DNA from: Bryobacteraceae bacterium
Lineage (GTDB): Bacteria > Acidobacteriota > Terriglobia > Bryobacterales > Bryobacteraceae
Length of the DNA stretch: 64,000 bases
Direction: 5' to 3'
Assembly (NCBI GenBank): GCA_026002855.1
Contig: BPGD01000001.1
Coordinates: 496,001-560,000 of the forward strand
The position numbers and the translations under genes are program-made. Shown here one piece after another: positions 16,337-24,970 of the stretch. Position 1 is the stretch's first letter. Each line of letters begins with the position of its first letter. The notes under the pieces are model-generated. The model was not told the origin of the DNA and did not search any database. It saw only the letters and a list, made by a program, of their open reading frames with translations.

Positions 16337-16927
16337 CTATTCACTCCTCAGGCTTTGCAGCGCCACCTGGGAAATCTGTTCCCGGATCCTCTGCAACTCC
16401 TCCCGGCTCATTCCCGGCCGGATCTTTTCCAGGTCAATCACCGTCGCCCCGGAGGCCTGCCTCGGCGGACTCACCACCCCGCTCCCGCCGGCGATCCGCG
16501 CCGGAAGAAATTCGGGATTCTCCTGCACAAATTGCGACAGATATTCCCGGAAATTTCTCTCCCCTTCCGGCGTCCGCGCCACCAGCGTTCCGTCCGGCGC
16601 CCTTACGATTTCGTCCTTGACGATCTTGAACGCCAGGTCCACCTTCGACACGCCCAGCCGCTGAAGCTCGCTCTTGATCTGCGCATGGCGGTCGCTTTCC
16701 TCCGCCATCTGGCGGCTGCGCTTGTTTTCTTCGATCAGTTCATTCAGCCGCCGTTCAAGCTGCTCCCGCCGCTTCCTCTCTTCTTCGAGCTCCGCCTTGT
16801 AGGCTGGCTCGCTCGCACGCTTCTGAAGGTCGAGGTACTCCTCAATCGCGCTCCGCACCACGTTCCGGATGTCTTCCGCCTCCGTGGCTGCGGACGCGCG
16901 CGTCTCCTCGTGCTGTGCCTGCTCCAT
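16337..16927 (-). CDS. Capsid scaffolding protein
   Basis: The 196-residue protein is mostly predicted helix with a strong coiled coil at about 35-85, rich in E, K, R and Q (L-E-E-E-R-K-R-R-E-Q-L-E-R-R). A basic C-terminal helix follows. Located between portal and coat, it fits a scaffold that guides coat assembly and is lost from mature heads. A portion reading R-T-P-E-G-E-R-N-F-R-E-Y-L-S-Q-F may be the coat-binding part. No protease domain is seen, so the scaffold may simply leave the head. Confidence 0.6.
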   Translation of the reverse strand: MEQAQHEETRASAATEAEDIRNVVRSAIEEYLDLQKRASEPAYKAELEEERKRREQLERRLNELIEENKRSRQMAEESDRHAQIKSELQRLGVSKVDLAFKIVKDEIVRAPDGTLVARTPEGERNFREYLSQFVQENPEFLPARIAGGSGVVSPPRQASGATVIDLEKIRPGMSREELQRIREQISQVALQSLRSE

Positions 16928-16963
16928 GTGCCTCCTCGCTTTCTTCGGTTTGCTCCGCCGCGC

Positions 16964-18343
16964 TCAATGCGCGGCGTCGATCTCCCGCGCGATCCGGTCC
17001 TTCACTTCCTGGCTCGCGTCGCAGAGATATTTCATGGCGAGCTTCTTCTGCACCTCCGCCCGCAGCGTCGGCGAGGGCACCCCCAGCCGCAGCAGCCGCT
17101 CGGCGTCTTCCAGCTCGCTGGAAAACTCGCCAATGTCGAACTCGTCCAGCCCCGACACCCCGATCTGAATGTCGTCCTGCCGCGCTTCGGCCAGCGTCCG
17201 CAGCAGCTTCTTCAGCGTGTCTTTCACCCGGTCGCCCATGCCGCGCAGCACCTCCTGCGTCACCAGGTAATCGCGCTGCTTGCTCACGCCCGTCAGCGCC
17301 GCATTCTTTGAAAGCGCTCCCCCGGCCTGGTGCAGCATGTAGCAGACCCGGTAGATCTCCTCCTTCAGCCGGTCAATGTTTTCAAGCGCAATCCGATATA
17401 CGTGCCCCTCGGGCTCCGTCCACCCGAATCGGTCGTCCTTGCCCAGCTTCACGTAGTAGCTCTCCCCGACAACCTGCTTGAACTCGCTGTCGCTGTATAT
17501 CACCGGCATCGCGAACAGCCCCATCGTCAGCGCCCACGCCAGCGCGTTCGACTTGTTGAAATGCTCAAGCTGAAGCGACGCCGCCTTGTTCATCAGCCAC
17601 ATTCCGTCACCCAGCGTGAACTCAAACACCGGGACGCGCCCCACGCCCGCCAGACCGTGCAGTCCCTCTTCCTCGAGCACCGCCGGACTGCGCTTCGTCC
17701 CCGTCTGCACCTGCCGCCACAGCTCATACCGGCACCGGTCGTACTTCACCCACTGCCGCAAAATTTTCTTTTCCCCGGTTTCTTCGTCGAAAACCTCCCG
17801 CTCCCCCCGCAGCACCACCCACTCGTATTCGCCCCGCTCGTCCTTCTGCCAGTGAATGACACTCTCTGCCGGATACTCGCTGAAATACCCGCGCGACAGC
17901 CCCATCGCCTCCTCCTCCGCACGGCTGCCCGCCGGCCGCGGACCCTTTGGAAAATCAATCACGATGTAGCTGCGTCCCATGACCAGCGCCTCCACCACCT
18001 GCCGGCGGAAAAAGTCGCTCAGCGAAGATCCGCGCCGGTCGCAGTCCTCGGCCAGTTCGTTGAAATAACGCCGCGCCGCCTCGTCGCGCCCTTCGAATGT
18101 CAGGATCGGCTCCCGCCGGAACAGCGTCGCCGCGTACCAGTCAATGATCGAACCAATGTAGTTCTCGTAAAACGCCCGGCTTACCCGCTCGCGGTAAACT
18201 GCCGCCGGCTCCTTCTGCCGCGGAATCAGGTACCGGTCCGCGTTCGCAATGAATTGCTCCCCGCCCGTATACAGATCCCGGTATTTTGGCCAGATCGTTT
18301 TCCAGGCTTGATATTCCGCATGCTCCCGGTTGATCAGCTCCAT
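16964..18343 (-). CDS. Phage portal protein
   Basis: The 459-residue protein starts at ATG 18343 with GGGAG upstream; longer upstream starts run into the terminase. The length and helix-rich content fit a portal. Recognisable elements are W-P-K-Y-R-D-L-Y-x-G-G, R-E-R-V-S-R-A-F-Y-E-N-Y (the wing), and a long central beta/alpha crown with L-V-T-Q-E-V-L-R-G-M. Twelve copies would form the channel at one vertex, docking the terminase from outside. It lies directly after the large terminase, the usual order. Confidence 0.7.
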   Translation of the reverse strand: MELINREHAEYQAWKTIWPKYRDLYTGGEQFIANADRYLIPRQKEPAAVYRERVSRAFYENYIGSIIDWYAATLFRREPILTFEGRDEAARRYFNELAEDCDRRGSSLSDFFRRQVVEALVMGRSYIVIDFPKGPRPAGSRAEEEAMGLSRGYFSEYPAESVIHWQKDERGEYEWVVLRGEREVFDEETGEKKILRQWVKYDRCRYELWRQVQTGTKRSPAVLEEEGLHGLAGVGRVPVFEFTLGDGMWLMNKAASLQLEHFNKSNALAWALTMGLFAMPVIYSDSEFKQVVGESYYVKLGKDDRFGWTEPEGHVYRIALENIDRLKEEIYRVCYMLHQAGGALSKNAALTGVSKQRDYLVTQEVLRGMGDRVKDTLKKLLRTLAEARQDDIQIGVSGLDEFDIGEFSSELEDAERLLRLGVPSPTLRAEVQKKLAMKYLCDASQEVKDRIAREIDAAH

Positions 18344-18354
18344 CGCCTGCTCCC

Positions 18355-19638
18355 TCACCAATACAGCCTCTCGTTCCGTTCCCCGGCCGCCGGCTCCGCC
18401 TGGCAGCGCGCCCACAGCAGATAGCCGAGCGCATCGCTCAGATGCGTCCGCCGCGGATCCTTCGCCTTGTCGATTTCGCTGCTGTCTTCCGCCCACTGCA
18501 CGCGCTCGAAGTCCAGAATCAGTTCCTTGCACCGCGGATGCACCACCAGCCCCACATCGCCCGCCGCCGATCGCAGTTTCGCGTTCACCAGCGACGCCCG
18601 CTCCCGCACCGGCGGATTTTTCTTCGGAATGCGGTATGAAGGCTTCTCTCCACGCTCGGCGAAAAACTGCTCAATCACCTCCCGGTCCGTCGTGCCGGTC
18701 GTCTGAAGGTGCGACGCGCATGCATCCCCGTAAATCACCAGCCCCGCCTTCCAGCCCCCGTAGCGCCGTACGAACTCCTCGCACGCCTCCCGCGTGCTCG
18801 CGCGCCGCAGCACAATCTCGTCCAGCACCAAAAACTGACCGTCTTTCTCCTGCACCACCACGCTCGACATCGGATCCACGTTGAAATCCAGCGCCCAAAG
18901 CAGTTCCCGACCCGGGTCCGCTTCGATTTCCTGGACGTGAACCCGCCGGTCGAAAGCGTGATAAACGAGCCCCTGTGCCGGATTCAGATATTCGCCCAGC
19001 ACCTCCTGCGCATAAAAGGCTTCGTCATAACTGTGTTTCAGCCGCTCGTAAAAGTCCGGTACTTTTTCCAGCAGATGCCGGTTTTCAAACGGCTTCGCCT
19101 GCACGCACGCGTATCCTTCCACCGGATTGTGGATGAACCGTTCCCACACCCAGTCGAATCCCTTCGGCGTCCACACCGCAAAACCGCACAGCCGCTGTGC
19201 CTTCGGGTCCCGCAGGCGCCCTTCCAGCCGCAACCACGCCTCCTCGCTCGCATACGTCAGCTCATCCACGCCAAACCATGCCAGGTTGGTCCCACGCAGC
19301 CGCTCGTACTCGTCCAGCGACCGGAAAATGATCCGCGACTGGGTGTCAGTCAACACCGCCTGGTTCTCCGCCTTGTTGAATTCGAACGGAATTTCGCTCT
19401 GCCGCAGAACCTCGAAAAATGCCGTCTGCGTCGCGTCCCTCAACATTGGATAAGTCGGCGCGCCGATCAGCCCGGTCCTTCCCGGATTCAGGTAGGCCAG
19501 CTTCAGCGCCTCATGACACAGCGCCTGGCTCTTGCCTGAGCCAATCGGCCCTGAAAATCCCTTGAACCTCGCCGTCAGCTCGTGAAATCTCTTCTGCGAG
19601 GGCAGCGGCGAATACGGAATCGTCCTCCGCACTCTCAT
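18355..19638 (-). CDS. Terminase large subunit
   Basis: From ATG 19638 the product is 427 residues. Walker A is G-P-I-G-S-G-K-S at 30-37 and Walker B is W-F-G-V-D-E at 121-126, the motor ATPase. A C-terminal RNase H-like nuclease has catalytic-type acids D251 (D-F-N-V-D), D305 (Y-G-D-A) and D402 (H-L-S-D-A-L-G-Y). All catalytic residues appear intact, so the packaging motor and cutter are likely functional. The start overlaps the small-subunit stop by 4 nt. A longer reading frame to 20073 only adds sequence that shadows the small terminase gene. Confidence 0.9.
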   Translation of the reverse strand: MRVRRTIPYSPLPSQKRFHELTARFKGFSGPIGSGKSQALCHEALKLAYLNPGRTGLIGAPTYPMLRDATQTAFFEVLRQSEIPFEFNKAENQAVLTDTQSRIIFRSLDEYERLRGTNLAWFGVDELTYASEEAWLRLEGRLRDPKAQRLCGFAVWTPKGFDWVWERFIHNPVEGYACVQAKPFENRHLLEKVPDFYERLKHSYDEAFYAQEVLGEYLNPAQGLVYHAFDRRVHVQEIEADPGRELLWALDFNVDPMSSVVVQEKDGQFLVLDEIVLRRASTREACEEFVRRYGGWKAGLVIYGDACASHLQTTGTTDREVIEQFFAERGEKPSYRIPKKNPPVRERASLVNAKLRSAAGDVGLVVHPRCKELILDFERVQWAEDSSEIDKAKDPRRTHLSDALGYLLWARCQAEPAAGERNERLYW

Positions 19639-19988
19639 TCCGCCTTCGGCTCCACCCACTCCACCTTCACCTTGCTCGGCCGCTCCAGGCCCAGCGCTTC
19701 CCGCAACTGAATCAGTTTCATCCCCTCGCTCGTCGTGATTCGGCAATCCCCCTGTTCCACGCGCTCGGCCAGTTGCATCAGCATCTTGTCCACCATTGCG
19801 CTCAGCTTCTTTCGGTCGAGCTTCCTTACCGTTCGCTTCCTGGCCGGAGCGGCCCCCTCCCTCTGCGGACTCGCCGTCTTCCGGGGCGCCGGCTGTTTTC
19901 CCGCCCTGCTCGTCCCTGCCTTGTGGGCCGCCTTCGCCGGCTGCGGCGTCTTCCGCGCCGCTCTCTTCCTCGTTTCGCCTGTCGCCAT
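19635..19988 (-). CDS. Putative terminase small subunit with histone-like basic N-terminal tail
   Basis: From ATG 19988 the protein is 117 residues. An alternative upstream ATG at 20117 would give 160. It is immediately upstream of the large terminase and overlaps it by 4 nt, so DNA recognition for packaging is the expected job. The N-terminal ~60 residues are dominated by K, R, A and P (A-R-K-T-P-Q-P-A-K-A-A-H-K-A-G), like a histone H1 tail. The C-terminal ~50 residues form helices with L-A-E-R-V-E-Q-G-D and M-K-L-I-Q-L-R-E-A-L-G. Small-terminase identity is by position only. Confidence 0.5.
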   Translation of the reverse strand: MATGETRKRAARKTPQPAKAAHKAGTSRAGKQPAPRKTASPQREGAAPARKRTVRKLDRKKLSAMVDKMLMQLAERVEQGDCRITTSEGMKLIQLREALGLERPSKVKVEWVEPKAE

Positions 19989-20160
19989 ACCGTTCGGTAT
20001 CCCCCGCCGGTTCAGAGCTTCGCCGCCCGCCAAAACATTCTTCTCCTGTCCCGTTGCAAACGCAGAAAAACAAAACGAATATTTCTTGTCGGCCGGCTGT
20101 GACTCACCCCCTTCCATTCCGCACTCCGCTTCAGGTACCGTGAGAGGGGATCAGCCACGT

Positions 20161-21072
20161 ATGCTGAGAGAAGCGTTTCTCTTCCTCTCCCGCAACCGCA
20201 CCCTCCGGCGATGGATGGAGACCTCGCCCGCCGCCGCCCGCCTCACCCGCCGGTTCGTTGCCGGCCAGCGCCTCGAGGATGCCATCGCCGTAGCCCGCCT
20301 CCTCCTTGACGAAAACATTCTTTCCACCCTCGACCACCTCGGCGAAAACGTCACCTCAGCGGACGAGGCCGCCGCCGCGCGCGCCTGCATCGAACAGGCG
20401 CTTGACGCCATCGCCGCCGCTTCCCTCCCCTCCACCGTCTCGATCAAACTCACCCAGTTCGGCCTCGATATCGGCGATTCGCTCTGCCGCGCCAACGTCG
20501 AAGCCGTTCTCCTCAAGGCCAAAGCCATCGGCTCCCGCGTCGAAATCGACATGGAATCCAGTGAGTACGTCGACCGCACTCTCCGCATCGTCGAAGACTT
20601 CCACCGGGTCAACGGCTCGCTCCGCGCCGTCCTCCAGGCCTACCTCTACCGAACCCACGACGACCTCCGTCGCCTCAACGCCCTCCGCGTCCCCGTCCGC
20701 CTTTGCAAGGGCGCATACAACGAGCCGCCCTCGGTCGCCTGGCCCAGGAAGAGCGACGTTGACGCCAGTTATGCCCGCCTGGCGCGCATCCTCGTCGAGG
20801 AAGGCGAAGACCCCGCCTTCGCCACACACGATCCCCGCATGATCGACATCGTCCTCGAGCACGCCGCCCGCAACGGCCGCGCCCCCTCGAGCTTCGAGTT
20901 CCAGATGCTCTACGGCGTCCGCCGCGACCTCCAGAAGATGCTCGTCTCCAGCGGCTTCCGCCTTCGCCTCTACGTCCCCTATGGCGATGCCTGGTATCCC
21001 TACTTCATGCGGCGCCTTGCTGAACGGCCCGCCAACGTCCTCTTCATCCTGCGCAACCTCTTCCGCCACTGA
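20161..21072 (+). CDS. Proline dehydrogenase (FAD-dependent)
   Basis: The 303-residue single-domain PRODH oxidises L-proline to P5C and passes electrons to the membrane. The family beta-alpha barrel is evident: an early A-R-L-L-L-D-E-N region, a C-K-G-A-Y-N-E-P motif from residue 182, and the FAD/substrate C-terminal motif P-Y-G-D-A-W-Y-P-Y-F-M-R-R-L-A-E-R-P near 275-292. ATG 20161 follows AGGGGA. The partner P5C dehydrogenase is not in the window. It is divergent from the virion block, so the gap at 19989-20160 should hold both promoters. Confidence 0.85.
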   Translation: MLREAFLFLSRNRTLRRWMETSPAAARLTRRFVAGQRLEDAIAVARLLLDENILSTLDHLGENVTSADEAAAARACIEQALDAIAAASLPSTVSIKLTQFGLDIGDSLCRANVEAVLLKAKAIGSRVEIDMESSEYVDRTLRIVEDFHRVNGSLRAVLQAYLYRTHDDLRRLNALRVPVRLCKGAYNEPPSVAWPRKSDVDASYARLARILVEEGEDPAFATHDPRMIDIVLEHAARNGRAPSSFEFQMLYGVRRDLQKMLVSSGFRLRLYVPYGDAWYPYFMRRLAERPANVLFILRNLFRH

Positions 21073-21136
21073 CCCCCGTCCTCTTTCAGGAACTCCCGCC
21101 TCCCGGAGCGCGTCTAATGGATGGGCAGGTCGGGCC

Positions 21137-21580
21137 ATGAAATTCTGGGCGTATCTCGCCGCCAAGCTGCTTGCTGCGTTCGTCCTCCTGCGCCTCGTGT
21201 GGCTCGGCATCGAAACCCTGCTGCCAGAGCCCCAGACCTTCCTCTACACACGCCTGCCGCGCTTCCCGCACGACCTCCCCTGGACCGCCGCCATCCTGCT
21301 TTTCTGGCTCTTCGCCGTCGGTCTGCTCGTCGTCATCATCTGGGACCAGCGCATCCGCTGCCGCACTTGCCTGCGCCGCCTCCGCATGCCTGTGGAAAGC
21401 GGCAGTTGGAGCCGCGCCACGCTGTTCGCCCCGCCCCGCAAGTCGCTCATCTGCCCGTACGGCCACGGCACCCTCGACGAGCCCGTCGCCCATGTCTCCG
21501 CTCAACCCCCCTCGGAATGGCACCGCCACCCCGACAACATCTGGGAAGAACTCGAAGCACTCGATAAGGACTCCCGCTAG
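21137..21580 (+). CDS. Two-helix membrane protein with a cysteine/histidine cluster
   Basis: The 147-residue protein has transmembrane segments near 7-25 and 48-68. A cytoplasmic tail follows with C75-x2-C78, then C106-P-Y-G-H110, a possible zinc site. The C-terminus is W-E-E-L-E-A-L-D. Upstream ATGs give much longer products that would overlap the proline dehydrogenase, so ATG 21137 was chosen. I do not recognise a family. It is 44 nt from the PBP gene start and likely co-transcribed. Confidence 0.55.
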   Translation: MKFWAYLAAKLLAAFVLLRLVWLGIETLLPEPQTFLYTRLPRFPHDLPWTAAILLFWLFAVGLLVVIIWDQRIRCRTCLRRLRMPVESGSWSRATLFAPPRKSLICPYGHGTLDEPVAHVSAQPPSEWHRHPDNIWEELEALDKDSR

Positions 21581-21623
21581 CCTCATGCCAGAATAGAAGC
21601 AGGAAGATTCACCGCAGAAACAC

Positions 21624-24092
21624 GTGCGCAAGAAATCCCCTCACCCTCCCGCAGGCCGCCACATCACCCCGTTCCGCATTCTCGCGGCTCTCATCTCGTT
21701 TTTTGTCATCACCGGCCTCATTGGGTTCGTCCTCACCTGGATCCACTATTCGCGCCTGGTCGACGAAAAGCTCAGGAAGGGCCCTTTTACGCAGACCGCC
21801 CGGCTCTACGCCACGCCTGAGCCTGTCAGTGTGGGCGACGAAGCCACCATTGAGGAGATCGTCGCCGCCCTCCGCCGCCGCGGCTACACCGAGGACCGCT
21901 CCAACCGCGCCGGCTGGTATCACGTCCGCGCCGACGGCATCGAAATCTTCCCCGGCATCGACTCCTACCCGCACTCCGAACCCGGCGTCATCTTCATCGA
22001 AAACGGCGCCGTCACCCGGATCATCTCCAGCCGCGATCACACCGAACGGCCTCGCTATTATCTCGACCCCGAACTCGTCACCAACCTCCACGACCGCCGC
22101 CGTGAAAAACGCCGCCTCGTCCGCTTCGACGACATCCCCAAGGTCCTCGTCCACGCCGTCATCTCCGCCGAGGACAAGCGCTTCTTCGAACATGCCGGCT
22201 TCGACCCCATTCGCATCATCCGCACTGCCTGGGTCGATATCACCCAGAACCGCCGTTACGGCGCCTCCACCATCTCCATGCAGCTGGCCCGCCTCCTCTG
22301 GCTGTCCACCGACAAGACCTGGAAGCGGAAGGCGCTCGAGGCCCTCATCACCCTTCAGCTCGAACAGAAGCTGACCAAGGAACAGATCTTCGAGTATTAC
22401 GCCAACCAGGTCGATCTCGGCCAGCGCAAAAGCTTCGCCATCCACGGCTTCGGCGAGGCCGCCCAGGTCTACTTCGGCAAGGACATCCGGGATCTCCGCC
22501 TCGAAGAGGCGGCCCTGCTGGCCGGCCTCATTCAGCGGCCCAACTACCTCAATCCCTATCGCCACCCCGAGCGCGCCATCCAGCGCCGCAACATCGTCCT
22601 CGGCCTGATGCGGGAAAACGGCTACATCACCGAGCTTCAATACCTCGAAGCCGTCAAGGCTCCGCTGAAACTCGCCGAGGGCGGCGAAGAGTCCAGCGAC
22701 GCCCCCTACTTCGTGGACCTCGCCTACGACGAACTCCAGGAAAACTTCTCCGAACTCGACTTCCAGGCCAACTCCTACCGCATTTACACCACGCTCGACA
22801 TGAAGCTCCAGCGCGACGCCCTGGAAGCCGTTCAGATCGGCATCCGCGAAGTCGACGCCCTGCTGGCCAAAATGCGCCGCAAGTACCCCGAGCCGCAGGT
22901 CGCCCTCGTCTGCCTCGACCCCCACACCGCCGAAGTCAAGGCTCTCGTCGGCGGCCGCAGCTACGCCGCCAGCCAGTTGAACCGCGCCATCGCCCGCCGC
23001 CAGCCAGGCTCCGCCTTCAAGCCCTTTGTCTACGCCGCCGCCCTCAATACTGCCATCGAGGGCCGCGACCCCGTCATCACCCCCGTCACGCAGGTCGTCG
23101 ACGAACCCACCACGTTTTACTACGACGGCCGCGAATACACCCCCAACAACTTCCGCCAGCAGTTCAACGGCCCGGTCACCCTCCGCTTCGCACTCTCCCG
23201 CTCGCTCAACATCCCCACCGTCAAGTTCGCGGAAATGGCCGGCTATCAGGCCGTGGCCGACCTCGCCGAGGCCGCCGGCCTCAAGGGCGTTAAGCCGACC
23301 CCCGCCCTCGCGCTCGGCGCCTACGAGGTCACCCCCCTGGACATCGCCAACGCCTACACCGTCTTTTCCAACCAGGGCGTCTGGGTCCAGCGCAACATGA
23401 TCCGCGAGATCCGCTCCGCCGACGGCTCGCTCATTCACCAATACGAGCCCGTTACCCGCCAGGTGCTCGACCCCCGCGTCGCCTACATGATCGTCAACCT
23501 CATGGAAGAAGTGCTCCGCTCCGGCACTGGCGCCGGCGTCCGCTCCCGCGGCTTCTTCCTCCCGGCCGCCGGCAAAACGGGCACTTCGCACGACGCCTGG
23601 TTCGCCGGCTTCACGTCAAAGCTCCTCTGTGTCGTCTGGGTCGGCTTCGACGACAATCAGGAGCTGCCGCTGGAAGGCGCCAAGGCCGCCCTTCCCATCT
23701 GGACGGAATTCATGAAGCGTGCCCACCGCCACCGCGAATACCGCGGCGTCCAGCCCTTCTCGCCTCCCGATGGCGTAGCCATCGTCGACATCGACCCTCA
23801 GACCGGCCAGCTCGCCACCGCCACCTGCCCAAAGGTCCTCCAGGAGGTCTTCATCGCCGGCACGCAGCCCGTCGAGCTCTGTCACCTCCACGGCGGGGGC
23901 GGCCGCACCATCATCAGCAGTTGGGAGACCGATCCGCCCGCCCAGCCGCAGCGGCCCGCCGCAGCCCCGCCGTCCCGCGACCGCGCTTCCGGCCAGCCCG
24001 CCGCCCAACCGCCCGCCGCCCAGGCGCCAGCCGCTCCCCAGCCCGAGCAGAAGCGGGGATTCTGGGGCCGGATTCGGGCTATATTTAGGTAG
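21624..24092 (+). CDS. mrcB: Class A penicillin-binding protein (PBP1b-type bifunctional peptidoglycan synthase)
   Basis: This 822-residue protein has an N-terminal membrane anchor at about 18-40, then a UB2H-like domain (V-S-V-G-D-E-A-T-I-E-E-I-V). The glycosyltransferase domain GT51 carries E-D-K-R-F-F-E-H and G-A-S-T-I-S-M-Q. The transpeptidase domain has the nucleophile S463-A-F-K466, S-R-S-L-N and K-T-G-T at 651-654. It polymerises lipid II and cross-links it in the periplasm. The C-terminus has a proline/alanine/glutamine-rich tail not essential to the family. The start is GTG at 21624. Confidence 0.9.
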   Translation: MRKKSPHPPAGRHITPFRILAALISFFVITGLIGFVLTWIHYSRLVDEKLRKGPFTQTARLYATPEPVSVGDEATIEEIVAALRRRGYTEDRSNRAGWYHVRADGIEIFPGIDSYPHSEPGVIFIENGAVTRIISSRDHTERPRYYLDPELVTNLHDRRREKRRLVRFDDIPKVLVHAVISAEDKRFFEHAGFDPIRIIRTAWVDITQNRRYGASTISMQLARLLWLSTDKTWKRKALEALITLQLEQKLTKEQIFEYYANQVDLGQRKSFAIHGFGEAAQVYFGKDIRDLRLEEAALLAGLIQRPNYLNPYRHPERAIQRRNIVLGLMRENGYITELQYLEAVKAPLKLAEGGEESSDAPYFVDLAYDELQENFSELDFQANSYRIYTTLDMKLQRDALEAVQIGIREVDALLAKMRRKYPEPQVALVCLDPHTAEVKALVGGRSYAASQLNRAIARRQPGSAFKPFVYAAALNTAIEGRDPVITPVTQVVDEPTTFYYDGREYTPNNFRQQFNGPVTLRFALSRSLNIPTVKFAEMAGYQAVADLAEAAGLKGVKPTPALALGAYEVTPLDIANAYTVFSNQGVWVQRNMIREIRSADGSLIHQYEPVTRQVLDPRVAYMIVNLMEEVLRSGTGAGVRSRGFFLPAAGKTGTSHDAWFAGFTSKLLCVVWVGFDDNQELPLEGAKAALPIWTEFMKRAHRHREYRGVQPFSPPDGVAIVDIDPQTGQLATATCPKVLQEVFIAGTQPVELCHLHGGGGRTIISSWETDPPAQPQRPAAAPPSRDRASGQPAAQPPAAQAPAAPQPEQKRGFWGRIRAIFR

Positions 24093-24113
24093 GCTCATTG
24101 CCAGGAGGGCCAT

Positions 24114-24893
24114 ATGCGGTACCGGATCCTTCACCTCATCCCCTGCGGCCCGTCCATCCTGCTCGCCACCGCAATTCTTTTCGCCGCCGCTCAGGACCAG
24201 CCGCCACAGCCCCCGCCCCAGCAGGCCCAGACGGCCAAACCCCAGCTCACGCCCGAACAGCGCGGCGATATCTACATGGCGCGCCGGATGTACCGCGAAG
24301 CCATTGAAGCCTACCAGAGCGTCAGGCCCCCCACGGCTGTCATCCTCAACAAGATCGGCATCGCCTATCAGCAGATGGGCGACCTCGACTCGGCAAAGAA
24401 AATGTACGAGCGGGCCATCAAGCTCAACAAAAAATATCCTGAGGCCATCAACAACCTCGGCACCATTCACTACGCCCGCAAAAGCTACCGCCGCGCCATT
24501 TCGGCTTACAAAAAGGCTCTTCAGCTCAACCCGGATTCTGCTTCCATTTATTCAAACCTCGGCACCGCCTACTTCGCCCGCAAGGACTACCGCCGCGCGG
24601 TGGAATGTTACCAGAAGGCTCTTTCTCTCGATCCCGATGTCTTCGAACGCCGCGGCACCGCCGGCGTCCTGCTCCAGGAGCGCAGCGTCGAGGAGCGCGC
24701 CAAATTCCACTATTACCTCGCCCGCGTTTATGCCCAGAATGGACGCAACGACCTGGCACTGTTCTATATCCGCAAATCCCTGGAGGAAGGCTTCAAGGAG
24801 AAAAACCGGTATTTCGAAGAGGACGTTTTCGCAGAAATTCGAAAGCTCCCCGAATTTGAAGAAATCATGAAAATCGAGCCCCGTGTCCTGTAG
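24114..24893 (+). CDS. Secreted/periplasmic TPR protein
   Basis: The 259-residue protein has an N-terminal hydrophobic signal (residues 7-25), a P/Q-rich linker, then tandem TPR repeats from about residue 50. Clear TPR motifs include N-K-I-G-I-A-Y-Q-Q-M-G-D, N-N-L-G-T-I-H-Y-A-R-K and S-N-L-G-T-A-Y-F-A-R-K. Such proteins scaffold envelope complexes. The preceding CAGGAGGGCC is a good ribosome site. The start lies 22 nt after the PBP stop, so the two form an operon and may act together in cell wall synthesis. Confidence 0.75.
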   Translation: MRYRILHLIPCGPSILLATAILFAAAQDQPPQPPPQQAQTAKPQLTPEQRGDIYMARRMYREAIEAYQSVRPPTAVILNKIGIAYQQMGDLDSAKKMYERAIKLNKKYPEAINNLGTIHYARKSYRRAISAYKKALQLNPDSASIYSNLGTAYFARKDYRRAVECYQKALSLDPDVFERRGTAGVLLQERSVEERAKFHYYLARVYAQNGRNDLALFYIRKSLEEGFKEKNRYFEEDVFAEIRKLPEFEEIMKIEPRVL

Positions 24894-24970
24894 CAGGCCG
24901 CCCAATAGGAAGCCTGATGAGACACATGGCGGCACAATCCAGGCCTTATTTCTGGCAGGTTCTAACAGTA

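Larger units (their letters stand above)
6238..20117 (-). mobile_element. Compact virion-gene cluster resembling a gene transfer agent or domesticated prophage
   Basis: About 13.9 kb carries 15 minus-strand ORFs covering DNA packaging, head and tail, with junctions of 4-nt overlap or only a few to several tens of bases. The order matches tailed phages: terminases, portal, scaffold, coat, connector, tail terminator, tube, chaperone pair, tape-measure position, tail tip. Nothing in the block looks like an integrase, repressor, replication protein, holin, endolysin or antirepressor. The flanks are tRNA-Val and a chromosomal proline dehydrogenase. The size and gene complement match what is known of gene transfer agents (about 14-15 kb, structural genes only). 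A prophage that has lost its ends is the alternative. Confidence 0.75.

Noticed and set aside
15383-17311. 642-residue + strand ORF opposite coat and scaffold genes
   Set aside because: R/H/L-rich composition with no family motifs. The minus-strand genes have phage family signatures and proper ribosome sites.
19989-20117. Longer small-terminase start at ATG 20117
   Set aside because: The extra 43 residues are low in family character and the intergenic promoter region would shrink to 43 bases. The ATG at 19988 was preferred, but this is uncertain.
21609-23591. 660-residue minus-strand ORF opposite the PBP gene
   Set aside because: Antisense to intact transpeptidase motifs. Composition is dominated by G, V, D and A with no recognisable domain.
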